The position numbers were made by a program, and so were the translations under genes. From assembly GCF_017356035.1 (NCBI RefSeq), contig NZ_JAFIQX010000002.1:930001-994000 (forward strand): a stretch of DNA of 64,000 bases, written 5' to 3'. Under the pieces are notes generated by a model. The model was given only the letters and a program-made list of their open reading frames with translations. It was not told the DNA's origin and did not search any database. Shown one piece after another: positions 1 through 8,092 of the stretch. Positions within the stretch are counted from its first letter, which is position 1; every line of letters begins with the position of its first letter. This DNA comes from Longitalea luteola. GTDB lineage: Bacteria; Bacteroidota; Bacteroidia; Chitinophagales; Chitinophagaceae.

Positions 1-306
1 TGGTTCAGCTCATTTGGCGATGCGCCCGGTGGTTTCAAAGAAGAAATGAAAGAGTTCCAGCTGTCACTGGGTGCCGAATATGCTTATAACGATCAGTTCT
101 TTGTGCGCGCCGGTTATTTTTATGAGGATAAGAACAAAGGCAACCGTAAATATTTCACCGTTGGTTTAGGTGTTAAATACAATGTGTTTGGTTTGAATTT
201 CTCTTACCTCGTGCCTTCGGGTTCAGGGGTTAACCGCAACCCATTGTCGAACACCCTGCGTTTCGGCCTCATCTTCGACCTCGACGATATTGGAACTGTT
301 GAATAA
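1..306 (+). CDS. porV: PorV/LptO, T9SS outer-membrane protein, C-terminal part (5' truncated)
   Basis: The reading frame is open from the first base and ends with TAA at 304-306, giving about 101 residues of a longer protein. Seen: alternating beta-strand segments typical of an outer-membrane barrel, including FSSFGDAPGGF, RAGYFYEDKNKGNRKYFTVG and LGVKYNVFGLNFSYLVPSG, and a C-terminal NPLSNTLRFGLIFDLDD segment. These match what I know of PorV (LptO), the barrel of the type IX secretion system that takes part in cargo release and surface attachment with PorU. The N-terminus lies outside the window, so full length and signal peptide cannot be judged. The stop codon is the first three bases of an octamer array, and a hairpin terminator follows at about 393-420. 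Confidence 0.85.
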   Translation, partial: WFSSFGDAPGGFKEEMKEFQLSLGAEYAYNDQFFVRAGYFYEDKNKGNRKYFTVGLGVKYNVFGLNFSYLVPSGSGVNRNPLSNTLRFGLIFDLDDIGTVE

Positions 307-343
307 TTTGATAATTTGCTAATGTGATAATGTGATAATGACG
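304..343 (+). repeat. Octamer array, unit TAAT(T/G)TGA, five units
   Basis: Units TAATTTGA, TAATTTGC, TAATGTGA, TAATGTGA and TAATGACG follow without gaps. The first unit supplies the TAA stop of porV. It is the left arm of an inverted pair with the array at 421-457. Confidence 0.9.
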
Positions 344-392
344 TTCGCGCATTTGAAACAGACCACATAAAAGTAGAAATGAATATATTTGA

Positions 393-420
393 AGCGTCCT
401 GCACAGCAGGGCGCTTTTTT
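393..420 (+). terminator. Hairpin terminator after porV
   Basis: Stem AGCGTCCTGC (393-402), loop ACA, stem GCAGGGCGCT (406-415) with one G-U pair, then a run of T. It lies in the core between the two inverted octamer arrays. Confidence 0.8.
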
Positions 421-457
421 ATTATCGAATTATCATATTATCACATTATTAAATTAT
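421..457 (+). repeat. Octamer array, unit ATTATC(A/G)(A/C/T), inverted partner of 304-343
   Basis: Units ATTATCGA, ATTATCAT, ATTATCAC and ATTATTAA, then ATTATG. The unit is the reverse complement of the array at the porV end. The ATG of ispF (456-458) falls in the last unit. Confidence 0.9.
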
Positions 458-932
458 GAGGATTGGTTTCGGAATAGATTTTCATCAGTTAACAGAAGGC
501 AGGGATCTTTGGATAGGCGGTGTTAAAATTCCCCATCATAAAGGCGCGCTGGGCCACAGCGATGCCGATGTATTGTTACACGCAATTTGCGATGCATTGC
601 TGGGTGCTCTTGCCCTGGGCGATATCGGTATGCATTTCCCCAATACCGATCCGGCTTACAAAGACATTGACAGCAAGATACTGTTACAGAAATGTTATGA
701 ATTGATCAAAGCCCGCAACTACCGGGTAATAAATGTAGATTCATCCATTTGCCTCGAAGCGCCCAAGATCAAGAAATACTCAGAGCAGATGCGCACTATT
801 ATTGCCGGTATCCTGGAGATTACCGGGCAGGATGTATCCGTAAAAGCCACTACCACTGAAACCATGGGGTTTGTGGGAAGAGAGGAGGGGCTTGTAGCCT
901 ACGCAACTGTTCTGTTAGCCCCACTTAAGTAA
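456..932 (+). CDS. ispF: 2-C-methyl-D-erythritol 2,4-cyclodiphosphate synthase
   Basis: IspF of the non-mevalonate isoprenoid pathway converts CDP-methylerythritol 2-phosphate to the cyclic diphosphate with release of CMP. The protein has 158 residues, the normal length. Visible family marks: GIDFH with metal ligands D8 and H10, the HSDADVLLHA segment with ligand H42, GDIGMHFP, and the C-terminal ATTTETMGFVGREEG segment that binds the cytidine moiety. It feeds the same precursor pool used by the carotenoid genes further on. The ATG chosen starts at the family N-terminus and lies inside the last unit of an octamer array. The TAA stop is likewise the first three bases of another array. Confidence 0.96.
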   Translation: MRIGFGIDFHQLTEGRDLWIGGVKIPHHKGALGHSDADVLLHAICDALLGALALGDIGMHFPNTDPAYKDIDSKILLQKCYELIKARNYRVINVDSSICLEAPKIKKYSEQMRTIIAGILEITGQDVSVKATTTETMGFVGREEGLVAYATVLLAPLK

Positions 933-969
933 TTTGATAATTCGATAATTTGATAATGTGACAATGGAA
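930..969 (+). repeat. Octamer array after ispF
   Basis: Units TAATTTGA, TAATTCGA, TAATTTGA, TAATGTGA and a decayed CAATGGAA. The first unit contains the ispF stop. It is the left arm of an inverted pair with 1033-1072 around a core of about 63 bp. Confidence 0.9.
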
Positions 970-1032
970 TACAGGGTTTTGTGAGTGCTGGCGCGTGAGA
1001 TTAAGAGTAGCAGGAAAGCCGAACATGGAGGA

Positions 1033-1072
1033 ATTATCACATTATCGAATTATCACATTATCACATTATTTT
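1033..1072 (+). repeat. Octamer array before dut
   Basis: Units ATTATCAC, ATTATCGA, ATTATCAC, ATTATCAC and ATTATTTT. The last unit runs into the -7 promoter box of dut. This strand of the array has no stop in any frame, so it creates a false N-terminal extension of dut. Confidence 0.9.
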
Positions 1073-1074
1073 TG
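1067..1074 (+). promoter_or_regulatory. TAnnTTTG -7 box of dut
   Basis: TATTTTTG fits the Bacteroidota -7 consensus exactly and ends four bases before the dut ATG. The transcript would be leaderless or nearly so. No -33 TTTG is seen 19 bases upstream, where the octamer array lies. Confidence 0.6.
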
Positions 1075-1078
1075 CGCC

Positions 1079-1522
1079 ATGTCGAAAGTAAAAGTCAGGA
1101 TCATTAACGAGTCAAATAATCCGTTGCCCGAATATGCTACGGAAATGGCTGCCGGTATGGATATACGCGCTTTCCTGGAGGCGCCCATTGTATTAAATCC
1201 CCTGGAACGGTTTTTAGTGCCTACCGGTTTGTTCATTGAACTGCCTGCTGGTTACGAAGCGCAGATCCGCCCGCGCAGCGGATTGGCCATCAAACAGGGA
1301 CTTACCTGTTTGAACAGCCCCGGCACCATAGATGCCGATTATCGCGGCGAGGTTAAAATTATTCTGATAAATTTATCCCAGGAGCCCCAAACCATTCACC
1401 CAGGCGATCGTATTGCTCAAATGGTGGTACACGAGGTAGAACGTGTAAAATGGAAACCCGTTAAATCAATTTCGGTAACCAAACGCCACGATGGCGGATT
1501 TGGTCATACCGGTAAATCGTAA
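1079..1522 (+). CDS. dut: dUTP diphosphatase (dUTPase)
   Basis: Hydrolyses dUTP to dUMP and diphosphate, keeping uracil out of DNA and supplying dUMP for thymidylate. The protein has 147 residues, normal for the trimeric enzyme. All five motifs are visible in order: [32 protein letters not shown] with the catalytic Asp, RIAQMV, and the C-terminal arm [10 protein letters not shown] that closes on the substrate. The frame is open upstream to 995, but those 28 codons translate the octamer array, and homologues start at MSKVK, so the ATG at 1079 is chosen. The next gene begins 3 bp after the stop, so the two are probably cotranscribed. Confidence 0.96.
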   Translation: MSKVKVRIINESNNPLPEYATEMAAGMDIRAFLEAPIVLNPLERFLVPTGLFIELPAGYEAQIRPRSGLAIKQGLTCLNSPGTIDADYRGEVKIILINLSQEPQTIHPGDRIAQMVVHEVERVKWKPVKSISVTKRHDGGFGHTGKS

Positions 1523-1525
1523 TAC

Positions 1526-2344
1526 ATGAAATATTTCGCAGGCATTGGAATTATTGCCCTGGTAATGGCTGCAACCAGCAGTTGCAGATCTACAAAAACA
1601 ATTCAAACAGCGATTGCCAAGAAAGATACAGCTCAGGTGATCCCGGTAGTTGATCATCGTGCCGATTCCATGCTTTATATTAAACAGGTTTGGGATAACA
1701 TTGGTAAGAACCATATAGATTTTCAAACATTCTCGGCCAAGATCAAAGTAGATTTTGAAGGCAGTGATGGCAAGAAGAACGACTTTAACGCCTTTGTACG
1801 AATTAAGAAAGACAGCATTATGTGGATCAACATCAATGCTGCACTGGGCTTCGATGCATTCAGGGTGCTGGTTACGCCTGATAGCGTGAAAGTGATCAAC
1901 AAGCTTAACAAAACGGTACAAATGCGGTCAGTAGGATCTCTGCAGGAAGTAACAAAAATGCCTATGAATTTCACCGACCTGCAAAATCTGATCATCGGTA
2001 ATCCTATTTTTCTCGATAGTAATATAAATTCGTATAAGAAAGATGAGCGAACCATTTCACTCATCAGTTTAGGCGTGCTGTTCAAGCACCTGCTTACGGT
2101 AAATAGAGACGATTACACCCTGCAGAACAGCAAGCTCGACGATGTGGACGCCATCAGGGCCCGGACCGCCTACCTGACGTATGGCAATTATCAGAGTAAA
2201 AACGGGATTCGGTTCTCAACCTATCGTAAAATTACGGTGTCGGAGAAGTCGAAGCTGGATATAGTGATGGAATTCAAACAATTTGACTTTAACGTCGATT
2301 TAAGTTTTCCGTTCACGATCCCGAAAAATTATAAGCGTAAATAA
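1526..2344 (+). CDS. DUF4292 family lipoprotein
   Basis: A 272-residue protein with a lipoprotein signal: a hydrophobic stretch GIGIIALVMAATSSC ending in a lipobox, with Cys20 as the acylation site. The body resembles the DUF4292 family of Bacteroidota (for example KIKVDFEGSDGKKNDFNAFVRIKKDSI and the KNYKRK C-terminus). By its alternating beta strands it may have a LolA/LppX-like fold, which is inference. It starts 3 bp after dut and ends 92 bp before an EnvC-like gene. A role in moving or sensing envelope lipid would suit the fold, but no function is shown by the sequence. Confidence 0.75.
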   Translation: MKYFAGIGIIALVMAATSSCRSTKTIQTAIAKKDTAQVIPVVDHRADSMLYIKQVWDNIGKNHIDFQTFSAKIKVDFEGSDGKKNDFNAFVRIKKDSIMWININAALGFDAFRVLVTPDSVKVINKLNKTVQMRSVGSLQEVTKMPMNFTDLQNLIIGNPIFLDSNINSYKKDERTISLISLGVLFKHLLTVNRDDYTLQNSKLDDVDAIRARTAYLTYGNYQSKNGIRFSTYRKITVSEKSKLDIVMEFKQFDFNVDLSFPFTIPKNYKRK

Positions 2345-2436
2345 GCGTTATAAAAAGTACATTCAACCCTGGAGAAACCGGCAAAACAGACCCAATTACC
2401 CTGCCCAAACCTGTTAACACTTAAAAATCTTTCAGT

Positions 2437-3840
2437 ATGCTGAAAAGGATGTTTACCTGTTTTATGGCCATGGCAGTTTCCGTTGCCCTCTTTGCGCAAC
2501 AACAACCAGGCAGCAGTGAGGAGCTGAAAAAAAAGCAGGCTGAAATACAGCGGGAAATTGATGACCTGCGCAATACGCTGAAGACAACCAAAAAGAACAC
2601 CAAAGCGGGTTTATTGCAGTTGTCGATGGTGCAGAAAAAACTGCGCCTGCGGGAACAGGCTATCAATAACATCAATCAGCAGATAAATATCATCGAGGGC
2701 ACTATCTCTAAATCTAAAAATGAGATCGAACGGTATAAGCAGGAACTGGACACGCTGAAGCAGCAATATGCCAAGAGCATTGTATATGCTTATAAAAATC
2801 GAAGTAACTACGATTTCCTGAACTTCATATTCTCAGCATCGAGTTTTAACGACGCCTTGCGCCGGGTGCAGTACCTGCGCGCTTATCGCCTCTACCGCGA
2901 AGAGCAGGCAGCTACCATCAAGAACACCCAGGTGGTGCTGCATGAAAAAATTGCAAGCCTGGAAAATACGCGTAAAGAAAAGGATGCCGTACTGCAGAAG
3001 CAGGAAAAACAGAAGGTTGAGCTGGTAGAAGAGAAAAAAGAAAAGAATGAGATCCTGAGCAAGCTCAAGGCCAGGGAAAAAGAGATCTCCAAAGAGCTGA
3101 CCGCCAAACAAAGAGCGGATAAAAAACTGAAGTCAGCCATTAAGTCTGCCATTGACCGGGAGATCCGGATCGCACGCGAAAAAGCCTTGGCAGAAGCAAG
3201 AGCCCGCGAAGCAGCAGAAGCGGCAGAAAATGCACGCAAAGCCGCCGCGGCAGAAGCCGCCAGGAAAGCTGCTGCAGAAAAGGCCGAAAGAGAAAAAGCA
3301 ACTGCCGGTACTTCACCCGCCCCCACACCCGCCGCTACGGCGCCTGTGGCCAAAGCGGAGCCTAAAAAAGAAGCCCCCAAAAAACCGGCTGCCGAGAGCG
3401 TACTTGAAGCAACACCTGAAGGTTTCCGAATCAGCGGCAGCTTCGAAAGTAATAAAGGCAAATTACCCTGGCCAGTTGAAAAAGGCAATGTGAAGATCCA
3501 TTTTGGTACCTATTCTATTGAAGGCACCAAATTGCGTGGAAACAACCCCGGTATAACCCTGGCCACAGACCCGGGAGCAGTGGTAAGAGCCGTATTTGAA
3601 GGCGAGGTGTCGCGCATATTTGATATCGACGGCAACTGGAGCGTGCTGGTTCGTCATGGAAAATACTTTACCGTATATAGTAACCTCTCCTCTGTAAGCG
3701 TATCGAAAGATCAGAAGATCGCCGGTGGTACCGTACTGGGCCGCGCTGCCGCCAATGATGAAGGCAATGGCGAAATTGAATTTCTGCTGATGCAGGAAAA
3801 CCGGAACCTGAATCCGGAAACCTGGATACGCAAAAGGTAA
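2437..3840 (+). CDS. EnvC-like protein with degenerate LytM (M23) domain, copy 1
   Basis: 467 residues: signal peptide (1-20, ending ALFAQ), a long coiled coil rich in Lys, Glu and Gln (about 25-245), an Ala/Lys/Pro-rich linker (about 245-325), then a LytM domain starting at KLPWPVEKG. The M23 metal ligands are mostly replaced: HFGTY is present but lacks the usual downstream Asp, HGKYFTVYSNL has Asn where active enzymes have the His of YxHL, and IEFLLM stands where HFEL is expected. Such proteins (EnvC, NlpD) do not cut peptidoglycan but activate amidases at the division site, which is the likely role. A paralogue follows directly, so this is a tandem duplication. The linker composition throws long false antisense frames. 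Confidence 0.88.
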   Translation: MLKRMFTCFMAMAVSVALFAQQQPGSSEELKKKQAEIQREIDDLRNTLKTTKKNTKAGLLQLSMVQKKLRLREQAINNINQQINIIEGTISKSKNEIERYKQELDTLKQQYAKSIVYAYKNRSNYDFLNFIFSASSFNDALRRVQYLRAYRLYREEQAATIKNTQVVLHEKIASLENTRKEKDAVLQKQEKQKVELVEEKKEKNEILSKLKAREKEISKELTAKQRADKKLKSAIKSAIDREIRIAREKALAEARAREAAEAAENARKAAAAEAARKAAAEKAEREKATAGTSPAPTPAATAPVAKAEPKKEAPKKPAAESVLEATPEGFRISGSFESNKGKLPWPVEKGNVKIHFGTYSIEGTKLRGNNPGITLATDPGAVVRAVFEGEVSRIFDIDGNWSVLVRHGKYFTVYSNLSSVSVSKDQKIAGGTVLGRAAANDEGNGEIEFLLMQENRNLNPETWIRKR

Positions 3841-3846
3841 AATAAT

Positions 3847-3920
3847 CAATTGGCTATTGGCAATATGCAATTGGCAAGCTGCGTTTCCTACTTTGCCTAT
3901 TGCCAATTGTTTATTGCCTT
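3847..3920. repeat. Inverted repeat between the EnvC-like genes
   Basis: CAATTGGCAA (3868-3877) is the exact reverse complement of TTGCCAATTG (3900-3909). Both arms are flanked by further partial copies of the same motif (ATTGGCAA, TATTGCC) at roughly 8-base spacing. It looks like a decayed member of the octamer inverted-pair family. Confidence 0.7.
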
Positions 3921-3941
3921 TTAATAGTAAAATCTGCCCCT

Positions 3942-5186
3942 ATGCCAAAATTGATGATCTCGTGTTTTGTAGCGCTGTTAATGGCTATTGCCGTATGTGC
4001 CCAAACAGACAGCGAATCACTAAAGCAGCAGCAACTTGAGCTTCAGCGCGAGATCGAAGAATTAAAGACTACACTCAGCGATTCAAAGAAGCAGTCGCGT
4101 GCAAGCATAAGACAATTGGAGCTTGTAAAAGAAAAACTGCGGTTGCGTGAAAAGGCAATCAAAAATATCAACAGGCAGGTCGACATCCTCGAGGGCAATA
4201 TCGGCAGATCCAAAAAAGACATTGACAGCCTGAAGAACCGGCTCGATACCATGAAGTCGCAATATGCACGTAATATTGTATATGCCTATAAGCTGCGCAA
4301 CAATTACGAATTCCTGAGTTTTATTTTCTCTGCTCCCAATTTCAATGATGCCTTGCGGCGGGTTAATTATTTCCGGTCATATCATAAATACTGTGAAGAA
4401 CAGGTGGAGGCCATAAAGAAGACCCGGCAGATCCTGAGCGGAAAGATCAACGGACTTGAAATAGCCCGCCGGGAAAAAGATGCAGTGATGCAAAAGCAGG
4501 AAAAGCAGATGGAAGAACTGGAGGAAGAGAAACGCGAGAAGAATGCGGTGGTTAAGACCCTTAAAAGCCGCGAGAAGGAAATCACCCGCGAACTGGCCGC
4601 CAAAAAGAAGGCGGATATCAAATTAAGGAACGAAATACAGCGGTTCATCCTGCGGGAAATCCGCGATGAAGACAATAAAGCCAATGGTACAATCGCTGGA
4701 ACAGCAGGAAGCAAAAGGCCCATAACCAAAAAAGCCACCCACAGTGTATTGGCCAATACGCCGGAAGGCATTCGCATCAGCGGCAGTTTCGAGAAGAACA
4801 AAGGCAAATTGCCCTGGCCTGTTGAAAAAGCGCTCGTGAAATTACATTTTGGGCCTAATCGCATCCCGAATGGCCAGGTTATTACTTATAACCCGGGCAT
4901 AACCCTTGAAACCGAAAAAGGTGCTTCGGTAAAAGCGATATTTGAAGGTGACGTAACGGCTGTATTCCCGGTGGAAGGCACCTGGACGGTGATGGTCCGG
5001 CATGGAAAATATTTCACGGTGTATGGCAGTCTGGCCACGGTGAATGTATCCAGGAATCATAAAGTGAGTGGCGGCCAGGTGTTGGGTACGGCAGCAGCCA
5101 ATGACGATGGGTATGGAGAGCTTGAATTTATTCTTATGCAGGAAAGAAAGAATATCGACCCTGCCAAATGGTTGATCAAAAAATAA
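3942..5186 (+). CDS. EnvC-like protein with degenerate LytM (M23) domain, copy 2
   Basis: 414 residues, paralogue of the gene before it: signal peptide MPKLMISCFVALLMAIAVCAQ, coiled coil to about residue 235, a short linker, then a LytM domain from KLPWPVEKA. The Ala/Pro-rich linker of copy 1 is nearly absent. As in copy 1 the zinc ligands are lost: HGKYFTVYGSL has Ser for the His, and LEFILM replaces HFEL. An upstream in-frame start at 3900 would put 14 residues before the signal peptide and is rejected. Likely an amidase activator in cell division. Why two non-identical copies are kept is unknown. A heptamer array starts 3 bp after the stop. Confidence 0.87.
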   Translation: MPKLMISCFVALLMAIAVCAQTDSESLKQQQLELQREIEELKTTLSDSKKQSRASIRQLELVKEKLRLREKAIKNINRQVDILEGNIGRSKKDIDSLKNRLDTMKSQYARNIVYAYKLRNNYEFLSFIFSAPNFNDALRRVNYFRSYHKYCEEQVEAIKKTRQILSGKINGLEIARREKDAVMQKQEKQMEELEEEKREKNAVVKTLKSREKEITRELAAKKKADIKLRNEIQRFILREIRDEDNKANGTIAGTAGSKRPITKKATHSVLANTPEGIRISGSFEKNKGKLPWPVEKALVKLHFGPNRIPNGQVITYNPGITLETEKGASVKAIFEGDVTAVFPVEGTWTVMVRHGKYFTVYGSLATVNVSRNHKVSGGQVLGTAAANDDGYGELEFILMQERKNIDPAKWLIKK

Positions 5187-5189
5187 CAG

Positions 5190-5224
5190 GCTGAAGGCAC
5201 AAGGCGTACGGCTCAAGGCACACA
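5190..5224 (+). repeat. Heptamer array, unit AGGC(T/A)(G/C)A
   Basis: Units AGGCTGA, AGGCACA, AGGCGTA, CGGCTCA and AGGCACA. It starts 3 bp after the stop of EnvC copy 2 and is inverted relative to 5344-5371. Confidence 0.85.
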
Positions 5225-5343
5225 CCAGGCACAAATGCAAATACAAAGGCCCGGGATGCGCAGCGCCTATACGCGCCAGGGGCAAGCTTTTAGCGCTGTA
5301 AGTAAATCGCAAAGTTGAAGGCGCATAGCGCCTATCAAAAGCA

Positions 5344-5371
5344 AGCGTTCAGCCTTAAGCCTTCAGCTTAC
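5344..5371 (+). repeat. Heptamer array, unit AGCCTT(A/C), inverted partner
   Basis: Units AGCGTTC, AGCCTTA, AGCCTTC and AGCTTAC. It covers the stop codon of bshA (5368-5370), which lies on the other strand. Confidence 0.85.
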
Positions 5372-6507
5372 ACCCGGTTTGAAATATTCTGCAGAAAACG
5401 ATTGTACAATGCTTCATACCTCGGTACAATGGTTTCTATATCGTACAAACGGGCATGCGCAGCAGCTTTCGTTTTAAATTTATGTAATTTATTTTCATCA
5501 GATAATAACTCTATAGCCCGCTGGCTCATAGTGTCTACATCGCCCACATCGGCGAGGTAGCCGGTTTCTCCGTCAATATTGATCTCGGGCAAACCCCCGG
5601 CATTACTCGAAATTACCGGTACACCCGCAGCCATGGCTTCCAGCGCGGCCAAACCAAAACTTTCATAATCGGAAGGCAGCATGAACAGGTCTGAAATGGC
5701 CAGTACCTCTTCAATTTGTTCCTGCCGGCCAACAAAACGGGTTTCATCATAAATGCCCAGTTCACGCGCTAAACTTTCTGCGGCCGGACGTTCAGGTCCG
5801 TCACCTACGAACAACAATTTACTGGGTACTTTTTTGTTAAGCGCTGCAAACACGCGTACCACGTCATTTACCCTTTTCAGCTTACGGAAATTGGAAGCAT
5901 GCAGCAGCACTTTTTCATTATGAGGAGCTATAACGCGGCGAAATGCATCGATGGGCTTTTTGCGAAAGCGTTTTACATCTACAAAGTTCTGAATGACCTT
6001 GATCTCTTTTTCGATCTTGAAATTGCGATACGTTTCGTCGCGCAGATTTTGCGAAACGGCCGTAATGGCATCGCTTTCATTGATCGAAAAAGTGACCACC
6101 GGCGCAAAGGTCTTATCCTTGCCAACCAGGGTTATATCAGTGCCGTGCAGGGTAGTGATCACCGGAATGATCTTACCTTGTTTCTCAAGGATCTTTTTAG
6201 CCATATACGCAGCCGACGCATGAGGAATGGCATAATGTACATGTAACAGATCGATATTATTATTGACAATAACATCTACCATCGTGCTCGATAAAGCCGT
6301 TTCATATGGGGGATAGTCGAACAACGGATAGGTGGGCACCCGTACCTCATGGTAAAAGATGTTGGCATTAAATTCACTCAGTCTTACCGGTTGCTGGTAC
6401 GTAATAAAATGAACCTGATGTCCTTTATCAGCCAGGGCCTTTCCCAATTCTGTTGCTAGAACGCCACTTCCACCAAATGTAGGATAGCATACAATTCCAA
6501 TGCGCAT
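5368..6507 (-). CDS. bshA: N-acetyl-alpha-D-glucosaminyl L-malate synthase (bacillithiol synthesis)
   Basis: GT4-family glycosyltransferase that joins GlcNAc from UDP-GlcNAc to L-malate, the first step of bacillithiol synthesis. 379 residues from MRIGIVCYPTFGGSGV, which is the BshA N-terminus with its glycine-rich loop. Other marks: LHVHYAIPHA, TTLHGTDITLVG, the LLFVGDGPE strand of the second Rossmann domain, and the EX7E motif in ESFGLAALE followed by MAAGVPVISSNAGGLPE. The frame is open 15 codons further upstream, but those residues do not fit the family. It is divergent from the M28 peptidase at 6601. The stop codon sits within a heptamer array. Confidence 0.93.
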   Translation of the reverse strand: MRIGIVCYPTFGGSGVLATELGKALADKGHQVHFITYQQPVRLSEFNANIFYHEVRVPTYPLFDYPPYETALSSTMVDVIVNNNIDLLHVHYAIPHASAAYMAKKILEKQGKIIPVITTLHGTDITLVGKDKTFAPVVTFSINESDAITAVSQNLRDETYRNFKIEKEIKVIQNFVDVKRFRKKPIDAFRRVIAPHNEKVLLHASNFRKLKRVNDVVRVFAALNKKVPSKLLFVGDGPERPAAESLARELGIYDETRFVGRQEQIEEVLAISDLFMLPSDYESFGLAALEAMAAGVPVISSNAGGLPEINIDGETGYLADVGDVDTMSQRAIELLSDENKLHKFKTKAAAHARLYDIETIVPRYEALYNRFLQNISNRV

Positions 6508-6600
6508 ATAGCGATATATATTAAGTGTGTGAAGGTAATTTAAAACGGCCAATTATGCCCCAAGGAAGCATTTTGACTATTTTAGCGTAAAATAACGCAC

Positions 6601-7962
6601 ATGAGAATTAAATTGTTTACGCTATTGTTAACAATTATTTCCGCTTCAGCTTATGCCCGAAACGAAGATTCACTAAAAATCCGGGCTATAGCCAATGAAA
6701 TACTCCTGCATGGCAGGGCCTATGAAAATTTACGTGTTCTTACCAAACAGATTGGAGCACGGCTTACGGGTTCACCGCAAACGTACAAAGCGGAAGCCTG
6801 GGCACAGAAAGCCCTGCAGCAGGCAGGCGCCGACCGGGTGATCAGCCAGTCGTGCCTCGTGCCGCACTGGGTGCGCGGCGGTAAAGATGAAGCATGGATT
6901 GCCGGCAAGAAGAATCAACCGCTCGATGTTCTGGCCCTGGGCAATTCCCTGGGAACCGGTGCCAAAGGCATTCAGGCGCCGGTGGTGCTCGTGAATTCGT
7001 TCGAAGAACTGGAGCAGCAGAAAGCTGCGGTTAAAGGAAAGATCGTATTCTATAATTATAAATTTAACGATACCTACATAAAAACTTTTGAAGCCTATCG
7101 CGATGCGGTCGGATACCGCGGCCAGGGTCCCAGCCAGGCAGCTAAATATGGTGCAGTAGCTGTATTGATCCGTTCCATGACCCATGCGGCAGATAACCAC
7201 CCGCACACAGGTTCTACCCGTTATAACGATTCATTCCCTAAAATTCCTGCTGCCGCCCTCGGTGTTCAGGATGCCGACCGGCTGGCGGCTTTGCTCGAAA
7301 AAGAACCGGCCACTGTTTTTTTAAGAACGAACGGTAAAATGCTGCCCGATACCGTAGCGCATAATATCATCGGTGAGATCACGGGCAGTGAATTTCCTGA
7401 ACAGATCATTACCGTTGGCGGTCACCTCGACTCCTGGGACCCTGCAGAAGGTGCGCATGATGATGGTAGTGGCTGTGTGCAGTCGATTGAGGTGATACGG
7501 GTGTTGAAAGCCATTGGCTACAAACCCAAGCGCACCATCAGGGCCGTGTTATTTGCGAACGAGGAAAACGGCTTGCGCGGTGGCAGCAAGTATGCGGAAG
7601 AAGCCCGTTTGAAAAAAGAGAAACACATTTTTGCGCTCGAAAGCGATGCCGGTGGTTTTACGCCACGTGGTTTTGGCGTTACAATGCCGGCCGATTTGCT
7701 GAATAAAATGCAGCGTTGGCTGCCCTTACTGGTGCCTTATGGTATTACCGAGATCACTAATGGGGGTGGGGGATCGGATATTGGTCCGTTGAACCGCGAG
7801 TTGGGCACACCGCTGGCGGGCTTACAGCCCGACTCACAACGGTATTTTGATATTCATCATGCCCGCAGCGATGTATTTGAGGCCGTAAATAAACGGGAGC
7901 TGGAACTGGGCGCTATTTCTATGGCCGCATTGATCTATCTTGTGGATAAATACGGACTTTAA
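6601..7962 (+). CDS. Secreted M28 zinc peptidase (carboxypeptidase Q-like)
   Basis: 453 residues with a signal peptide (about 1-19, ISASAYA). The middle region (about 110-230) looks like the PA-type insert seen in carboxypeptidase Q-like enzymes. Metal-binding motifs of family M28 are all visible: GGHLDSWD, AHDDGSG with the bridging Asp, FANEENGLRG with the catalytic Glu pair, LESDAGG, and HHARSD near the C-terminus. It should cleave small peptides in the periplasm or outside the cell. Exact specificity cannot be read from sequence. A second M28 enzyme of a different subfamily lies at 15794. Near the stop begins one of the inverted repeat pairs. Confidence 0.9.
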   Translation: MRIKLFTLLLTIISASAYARNEDSLKIRAIANEILLHGRAYENLRVLTKQIGARLTGSPQTYKAEAWAQKALQQAGADRVISQSCLVPHWVRGGKDEAWIAGKKNQPLDVLALGNSLGTGAKGIQAPVVLVNSFEELEQQKAAVKGKIVFYNYKFNDTYIKTFEAYRDAVGYRGQGPSQAAKYGAVAVLIRSMTHAADNHPHTGSTRYNDSFPKIPAAALGVQDADRLAALLEKEPATVFLRTNGKMLPDTVAHNIIGEITGSEFPEQIITVGGHLDSWDPAEGAHDDGSGCVQSIEVIRVLKAIGYKPKRTIRAVLFANEENGLRGGSKYAEEARLKKEKHIFALESDAGGFTPRGFGVTMPADLLNKMQRWLPLLVPYGITEITNGGGGSDIGPLNRELGTPLAGLQPDSQRYFDIHHARSDVFEAVNKRELELGAISMAALIYLVDKYGL

Positions 7963-7995
7963 AACGCCTAAAGCTTAACGCTAAAGGCTTAACGC
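7963..7995 (+). repeat. Short repeat, CGCTAAAGGCTTAACGC type
   Basis: Two degenerate copies of (G)CTTAACGC and CTAAAG(G) directly after the M28 stop. It is inverted relative to the heptamer array at 8051-8085. Confidence 0.65.
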
Positions 7996-8050
7996 ATTTC
8001 TCCGAAATTCGCGCAGCCCGTGTATACTCAGTTGGCTCAACGTGCGGGCA

Positions 8051-8085
8051 AGCCTTCGGCGTTAGGCCTTCAGCCTTCAGCATTT
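8051..8085 (+). repeat. Heptamer array, unit (A/G)GCCTTC
   Basis: Units AGCCTTC, GGCGTTA, GGCCTTC, AGCCTTC and AGCATTT. It ends 7 bp before the ATG of the next gene. Confidence 0.85.
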
Positions 8086-8092
8086 TCATTTT

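Noticed and set aside
995-1078. 28-codon N-terminal extension of dut
   Set aside because: It translates the ATTATCAC array and its surroundings; dUTPases start at the ATG at 1079 and a -7 promoter box lies inside the extension.
2892-3488. 198-residue minus-strand frame
   Set aside because: Antisense shadow of the Lys/Glu/Ala-rich coiled coil and linker of EnvC copy 1; Ser/Leu/Phe-rich and without domains. A plus-strand shadow at 3152-3493 is rejected for the same reason.
3430-5186. Active M23 endopeptidase call for the two LytM proteins
   Set aside because: The His of the YxHL motif and the HFEL motif are replaced in both, so metal binding is unlikely.
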